DNA of 64,000 nt from Oscillospiraceae bacterium (GTDB lineage: Bacteria > Bacillota > Clostridia > Oscillospirales > Ruminococcaceae), in the NCBI GenBank assembly GCA_030539275.1, contig JAUNSK010000009.1:53571-117570 (forward strand), read 5' to 3'. Of this stretch, positions 60,030 to 64,000 are shown piece by piece. How positions within the stretch are numbered: the stretch's first letter is position 1; each line of letters opens with the position of its first letter. Under the pieces are notes generated by a model. It was not told where the DNA came from. It ran no database searches and was given only the letters and a program-made list of their open reading frames with translations. The position numbers and the translations under genes are program-made.

Positions 60030-60167
60030 ATGAAGCATATCAAAACAATCAACAAGGCAAATTTAAAGGAAACTGCAAAAAAAGGCGGTTGCGGCAAGTG
60101 TCAGGCATCATGTCAGTCAGCTTGCAAAACATCTTGTACTGTTGCAAATCAGAAGTGTGAAAAGTAA
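60030..60167 (+). CDS. scfA: SCIFF ribosomal peptide precursor
   Basis: 45 aa with exactly six cysteines, the defining 'six cysteines in forty-five' pattern. ATG 60030 with GGAGGGTG 6 nt upstream. The leader (MKHIKTINKANLKETAKKGG) is followed by the core with Cys residues at spacing CGKC, CQSAC, then later single Cys. The radical SAM enzyme downstream installs thioether links between cysteines and other residues. The final biological role of SCIFF is not established. Confidence 0.95.
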   Translation: MKHIKTINKANLKETAKKGGCGKCQASCQSACKTSCTVANQKCEK

Positions 60168-60187
60168 TTTCTGATATTGTTTTTCAG

Positions 60188-60222
60188 AGAAGGGACAATA
60201 TAATTTGTCCCTTCTTGTTGTG
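60188..60222 (+). terminator. Terminator or attenuator between scfA and scfB
   Basis: AGAAGGGACAA pairs with TTGTCCCTTCT, then TGTTGTG. It is probably partial, giving more peptide than enzyme message. Confidence 0.7.
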
Positions 60223-60263
60223 TCTTATGAAAACAAGAAGTAAACGTCTTTGGGGGTAAATAA

Positions 60264-61628
60264 ATGATACATAAATATAAACTGGCAGGATATAATATTG
60301 TTCTGGACGTAAACAGCGGCGGTGTTCATGTAGTTGATGATATAACATACGATATACTTGATAATGTAGAACCTCCTTTTGAAAAAGAATGTCCTGAAAA
60401 TGTCGTCAAAAAACTTCTCAAGTTCTATAATGAGGATGATATCAAGAGTTGTTACAGCGAAGTTATACAGGCATACAACGATAAGATATTATTCAGTGAG
60501 GATGACTATGCCCAGTATGCAAAGTTTGCAGTAGCATCTCCTGTTAAAGCTATGTGTCTGCATATCGCACATGACTGTAACTTAAGATGTAAGTACTGTT
60601 TCGCTTCAACCGGGGATTTTGGTGAAGGCAGAAAGCTTATGACATTTGAAACAGGAAAAAAAGCTATAGATTTTCTGCTTGAAAAATCAGGTGACAGGGA
60701 AAATCTCGAACTTGATTTCTTCGGCGGTGAACCGCTTATGAACTTTGATGTTGTTAAACAGATCGTTATCTATGCAAGATCAAAGGAGAAGGAATACAAA
60801 AAGAGATTCAGATTTACGATTACTACAAACGGTGTGCTTCTTGATGATGATAAGATAGATTTTATAAATAAGGAAATGTCAAATGTTGTCCTTTCAACTG
60901 ACGGACGAAAAGAAGTAAATGACAATGTCAGAAAAAGAGTTGATGGTACAGGCTGCTATGACACAATAATGCCTAAGTTTAAAAAACTCGTAGACAACAG
61001 AGGCGACAAGGATTATTATGTAAGAGGTACTTTTACAAAATACAATCTTGATTTTTCAAACGATGTATTCAGTCTTTATGAAGCTGGTTTTGATCAGATA
61101 TCTGTTGAGCCTGTTGTTTGTGATGCAAAGGAAGATTATGCAATAACAGAGGGTGATCTTCCGGAAGTATTCAAAGAATACGAAACACTTGCAGCAAAAA
61201 TACTTGAAGCAGAAAAACAGGGCAAGAAGTTTAACTTCTTCCACTTCATGCTTGATCTTAACCAGGGCCCGTGTGCTATAAAGAGATTAAGAGGCTGCGG
61301 CTGCGGAAACGAGTATGTTGCAGTTACTCCTGACGGCGATATATATCCTTGTCATCAGTTTGTCGGACATCCTGAATATAAGATGGGTAATCTTGATGAA
61401 GGTACTTTCAATCTCGAAATGAAAAATGAATTTGCCGGTGCAAATGTTTATACAAAACCTGAGTGCCAGAAGTGCTGGGCAAAATTCTACTGCAGCGGCG
61501 GCTGTAATGCCAACAATTATCAATATGCAGGAGACATTCATAATGCTCATAAACTCTCATGTCAGCTTCAGAAAAAACGTCTTGAGTGTGCAATTATGAT
61601 TAAAGCTGCAAAATTTGAAAACGAATAA
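60264..61628 (+). CDS. scfB: SCIFF radical SAM maturase with SPASM domain
   Basis: 454 aa, ATG after GGGGG. Residues 1-90 are a peptide-recognition (RRE-like) region. The radical SAM CxxxCxxC is Cys105, Cys109, Cys112 (HDCNLRCKYCFAST), and LDFFGGEPLMNFD is the family GGE block. The C-terminal SPASM domain is Cys-rich (RGCGCGNEYVAVTPDG, IYPCHQF, CQKCWAKFYCSGGCNANNY) and should carry two auxiliary [4Fe-4S] clusters. It makes thioether bonds in the ScfA peptide encoded 96 bases upstream. Confidence 0.95.
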   Translation: MIHKYKLAGYNIVLDVNSGGVHVVDDITYDILDNVEPPFEKECPENVVKKLLKFYNEDDIKSCYSEVIQAYNDKILFSEDDYAQYAKFAVASPVKAMCLHIAHDCNLRCKYCFASTGDFGEGRKLMTFETGKKAIDFLLEKSGDRENLELDFFGGEPLMNFDVVKQIVIYARSKEKEYKKRFRFTITTNGVLLDDDKIDFINKEMSNVVLSTDGRKEVNDNVRKRVDGTGCYDTIMPKFKKLVDNRGDKDYYVRGTFTKYNLDFSNDVFSLYEAGFDQISVEPVVCDAKEDYAITEGDLPEVFKEYETLAAKILEAEKQGKKFNFFHFMLDLNQGPCAIKRLRGCGCGNEYVAVTPDGDIYPCHQFVGHPEYKMGNLDEGTFNLEMKNEFAGANVYTKPECQKCWAKFYCSGGCNANNYQYAGDIHNAHKLSCQLQKKRLECAIMIKAAKFENE

Positions 61629-61635
61629 TACTCTG

Positions 61636-61663
61636 CAGACAGCGAAAGCTGTCTGTTTTTTTC
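61636..61663 (+). terminator. Rho-independent terminator after scfB
   Basis: CAGACAGC-GAAA-GCTGTCTG, followed by seven T. Confidence 0.92.
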
Positions 61664-61738
61664 TAATAAAATTTTTACATAAAAGGTAAAGATTTTACAT
61701 ATAATTATTTTGTTATATCAAAAGTGATGAATTTATTA

Positions 61739-61767
61739 TTGATTAACGATTACATTTATGATATAAT
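61739..61767 (+). promoter_or_regulatory. Sigma-A promoter of the GGDEF-EAL gene
   Basis: TTGATT at 61739-61744, 17-nt spacer, TATAAT at 61762-61767. Confidence 0.7.
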
Positions 61768-61827
61768 TGTACAGATGGTTAATAATTAGAATCATTTCTC
61801 AAAGCAAAGTAAGGGAATGACATAATA

Positions 61828-63513
61828 ATGAACAAGAAAAAAATATACCGTAATGTTACGGCTGTAATAAATTTTATCATATATATTTGTTCACTCATTG
61901 TGACTTCAACGATCAGCGGAACCGATGTCAGCATTGACATTCTTGGTGTAAATATAGTAGCTTCATCTTTATGCGGAATAATAACAGCTTTTAACTGTGT
62001 TCAGATACTCTGGTATATAATTGTTTTCAAAAAAAACGGATATTATATGGCAACTTTAATGTGTCTGATGCACTGTACAGGGATGATAGTACCATTTTTT
62101 ATTGACCGGCGTGTTGATTCACTTCCGGGAATTGCTGTTGTTCTGGCTAATTTTGCCACGGCAACGTTTGTATACGAATATATATGCAAGTTTGAAACTA
62201 CAAAAGAATTCCTTAAAAATCAGGCAAATACAGACAGCCTTACAGACCTTCCGAACAGGAGAGCACTCAGCACTCATATAGAAGAACTGATCCGGCAGAA
62301 TAAAAAGTTTGCAGTATCGTTTGTTGATATTGATGACTTTAAAATGATCAATGACACTGTAGGACACAATGCAGGTGATGAAGTTCTCAGAATGGTATCA
62401 CACGAATGGATGATGCGTCTAAATCCAAGCGATTTCCTTGCAAGACTTGGCGGTGACGAGTTTGCACTTGTTATAATAGAGGACAAATCAAAGGAAGAGC
62501 TCAGGGAACGAATAAATGAAATGGCAGCCGTTCTCAATAGCGATCTTGGGCTTGCATATGAGATGTTCAGATTTACTGCAAGCTTTGGTGTTTCATTTTA
62601 TCCTGAAAACGGAGACAGTTATACATCATTGCTCAGCTGCTCTGATGCAGCAATGTATAATGCAAAGCTGAGAGGGAAAGCAACTGTATCTTATTATGAC
62701 AAGAGTATTCTGAGTCAGATGCAGGTTAATGTTTCAACTGAAAAGATGATCAAGGACGCAATTGTATGTGAAAATTTTTTTATGGAATTTCAGCCGCAGT
62801 ACCAGCTTGAAGATAAAAAGCTTATTGGATTTGAAGCTCTTGTAAGAATAAAAAACAAAGACGATATCATTAATCCGGATGAATTTATTCCGTTTGCGGA
62901 AAAAGGCGGACTGATCATTGATATCGGCAGATGGATAATAAAATACATAACAACAACGTTCAGATCTCATGTTGAGAATACCGGTATTGTTATATCAATC
63001 AACATTTCAGCGAAGCATCTTCTGGATGCATCGTTTACCGAGGAGCTTATAAAAACTGTTTCTGAAACAGGTTTTCCTGTAAAAAATCTTGAAATTGAGA
63101 TCACAGAATCCGCATTCATTGCATCAATAGATCATGCAGCAGCAGTTGTAAAGAAGTTAAGGGATCTTGGCATAAAGATAGCTGTTGATGATTTCGGAAC
63201 AGGCTATGCTTCTCTTAGTTATCTTTCAAGACTTATGGCTGATTATCTTAAGATAGATAAAACTTTTATTGATAGTATAGCAAGCAATGAAAATTCTGCG
63301 GACTTTGTATCTATGATCATTTCTATGGGTCATATAATGAAAATGGATATCATTGCAGAAGGCGTTGAGAATGAAAGTCAGCTGGAGATCCTGCGGAAAA
63401 TAAACTGTGACTGCATTCAGGGCTTTTTGTGGGGCCGTCCGGTATCAGAAAAAACTGCATTTGAAATGATAGATGTCTGCAGAAATGATCTTGCAGCAGC
63501 TGTCAATGAATAA
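61828..63513 (+). CDS. Membrane diguanylate cyclase / c-di-GMP phosphodiesterase (GGDEF-EAL)
   Basis: 561 aa. Four membrane segments fill residues 10-118. The GGDEF domain (about 130-290) has an intact active site (RLGGDEFALV, 206-215) but the inhibitory RxxD site has Asn in place of Arg (NPSD), so product inhibition may be absent. The EAL domain (about 305-555) keeps its key residues: FEALVRI (335-341), SINISAKHL, EIEITESAF, DDFGTGYASLSY, KIDKTFID and AEGVENESQ. Both activities look possible; which one dominates cannot be told. It is monocistronic. It could supply or remove the ligand of the c-di-GMP riboswitch at 32016-32145. Confidence 0.9.
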   Translation: MNKKKIYRNVTAVINFIIYICSLIVTSTISGTDVSIDILGVNIVASSLCGIITAFNCVQILWYIIVFKKNGYYMATLMCLMHCTGMIVPFFIDRRVDSLPGIAVVLANFATATFVYEYICKFETTKEFLKNQANTDSLTDLPNRRALSTHIEELIRQNKKFAVSFVDIDDFKMINDTVGHNAGDEVLRMVSHEWMMRLNPSDFLARLGGDEFALVIIEDKSKEELRERINEMAAVLNSDLGLAYEMFRFTASFGVSFYPENGDSYTSLLSCSDAAMYNAKLRGKATVSYYDKSILSQMQVNVSTEKMIKDAIVCENFFMEFQPQYQLEDKKLIGFEALVRIKNKDDIINPDEFIPFAEKGGLIIDIGRWIIKYITTTFRSHVENTGIVISINISAKHLLDASFTEELIKTVSETGFPVKNLEIEITESAFIASIDHAAAVVKKLRDLGIKIAVDDFGTGYASLSYLSRLMADYLKIDKTFIDSIASNENSADFVSMIISMGHIMKMDIIAEGVENESQLEILRKINCDCIQGFLWGRPVSEKTAFEMIDVCRNDLAAAVNE

Positions 63514-63565
63514 AAAGATTATGTATATTTTAGGTACGTCCAAGAAATCTGTAATACATAGAAAT

Positions 63566-63608
63566 ATCGGCATAGTTGGTATATATTTACCTGCTGTGCC
63601 GATTTTTA
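63566..63608 (+). terminator. Terminator after the GGDEF-EAL gene
   Basis: ATCGGCA-T-AG pairs with CT-G-TGCCGAT across a longer loop, then TTTTATTG. Confidence 0.7.
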
Positions 63609-63712
63609 TTGTTACTGAACGCAATGTATGACTGCTGCTATCGATGTGCCCGGCTGTCAGATCAAATTGTCAGAGAAACTCAGACTACATATAATGGAAT
63701 GAGGTGATAATA

Positions 63713-64000
63713 ATGTTTAATTACAGAGTGCAGCCGGGAGATACCCTTTATAGAATTGCTGATTACTTTGATGTCAGCGTTCAGTTTATATTGGCGGCAA
63801 ATCCTTTAATAAATCCGAACAATATATATCCCGGGCTGCTGATCCGTATACCCATCAGCAGAAATCTATATCAGAGTTTCCCATGGTACTATCTGTTCCC
63901 AAATCTTTTCATACGTTATCCACGCAGTTACTGGAATGACAGGAATCGATGGCCGAATATGCAGCCTGGCAGAGGCGGATGGCCGGGAAGAGACGGTTGG
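63713..64000 (+). CDS. LysM-domain protein, N-terminal part (runs off the window)
   Basis: 96 codons visible; ATG after GAGGTGAT. It starts directly with a LysM domain (FNYRVQPGDTLYRIADYFDV ... NPLINPNNIYPGLLIRIP), which binds peptidoglycan or related glycans. The following part is rich in Tyr, Trp, Arg, Asn and Gly (YWNDRNRWPN, GRGGWPGRDGW). There is no signal peptide, as in many short Clostridia LysM proteins including spore-associated ones. The 3' end lies beyond base 64000. Confidence 0.8.
   Translation, partial: MFNYRVQPGDTLYRIADYFDVSVQFILAANPLINPNNIYPGLLIRIPISRNLYQSFPWYYLFPNLFIRYPRSYWNDRNRWPNMQPGRGGWPGRDGW

Overview
The window looks like chromosome of a low-GC, cellulosome-bearing Clostridia, most likely a Ruminococcus-type member of the Oscillospiraceae. 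Evidence: dockerin-tailed secreted proteins (a BspA-type leucine-rich repeat protein and two CotH proteins), the SCIFF peptide with its radical SAM maturase, NfnAB, an ABC sugar importer without its own ATPase, AT-rich spacers, strong GGAGG ribosome sites and many sigma-A promoters with exactly 17-nt spacers. No tRNA, rRNA, IS element, prophage or CRISPR array was seen.

Layout. 1-3.6 kb: surface proteins (end of a SipW/TasA-like protein; a choice-of-anchor-A/SpaA protein). 3.8-7.5 kb: Ddl-like, MurI-like and DUF1934 genes, then a PucR/CdaR-type regulator. 7.6-15 kb: cell division and wall remodelling: ftsE, ftsX, then a tandem duplication of an M23 peptidase + S41 peptidase pair. 15.2-19 kb: greA-lysS and two membrane proteins. 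19-21.8 kb: metallophosphoesterase, DacF-like protein, small protein. 22-26.7 kb: LacI regulator and sugar ABC importer. 27-31.3 kb: a Q/P-rich disordered protein, ROK glucokinase and mannose-6-P isomerase. 31.5-32.2 kb: minus-strand c-di-GMP-I riboswitch unit with no clear gene. 32.4-39 kb: trxB, lnt-like, cdd, membrane protein, DUF896, SDR, LtaS-like. 39.7-45 kb: PHP, GH13-like, HD, GT2 and WG-repeat proteins. 45.2-46.6 kb: SAM-I riboswitch and metK. 46.7-56.4 kb: GHL10 hydrolase, LRR-dockerin and two CotH-dockerin proteins. 56.6-61.6 kb: nfnAB, yajC, TIGR04086, scfA-scfB. 61.8-64 kb: GGDEF-EAL protein and start of a LysM protein.

Three themes stand out. (1) A free-standing c-di-GMP-I riboswitch transcript with its own consensus promoter and terminator but no ORF longer than about 51 codons, in the same window as a dual GGDEF-EAL enzyme. 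(2) A repeated translation-initiation layout in which a strong Shine-Dalgarno is separated from its ATG by a hairpin; in the two duplicated S41 genes the lengths on either side are identical and the stem shows compensatory changes. (3) Six enzymes that keep their fold signatures and intact reading frames but have lost catalytic or metal-binding residues: Ddl-like, MurI-like, metallophosphoesterase, DacF-like, PHP and GH13. Family assignments rest on remembered motifs, not on searches.
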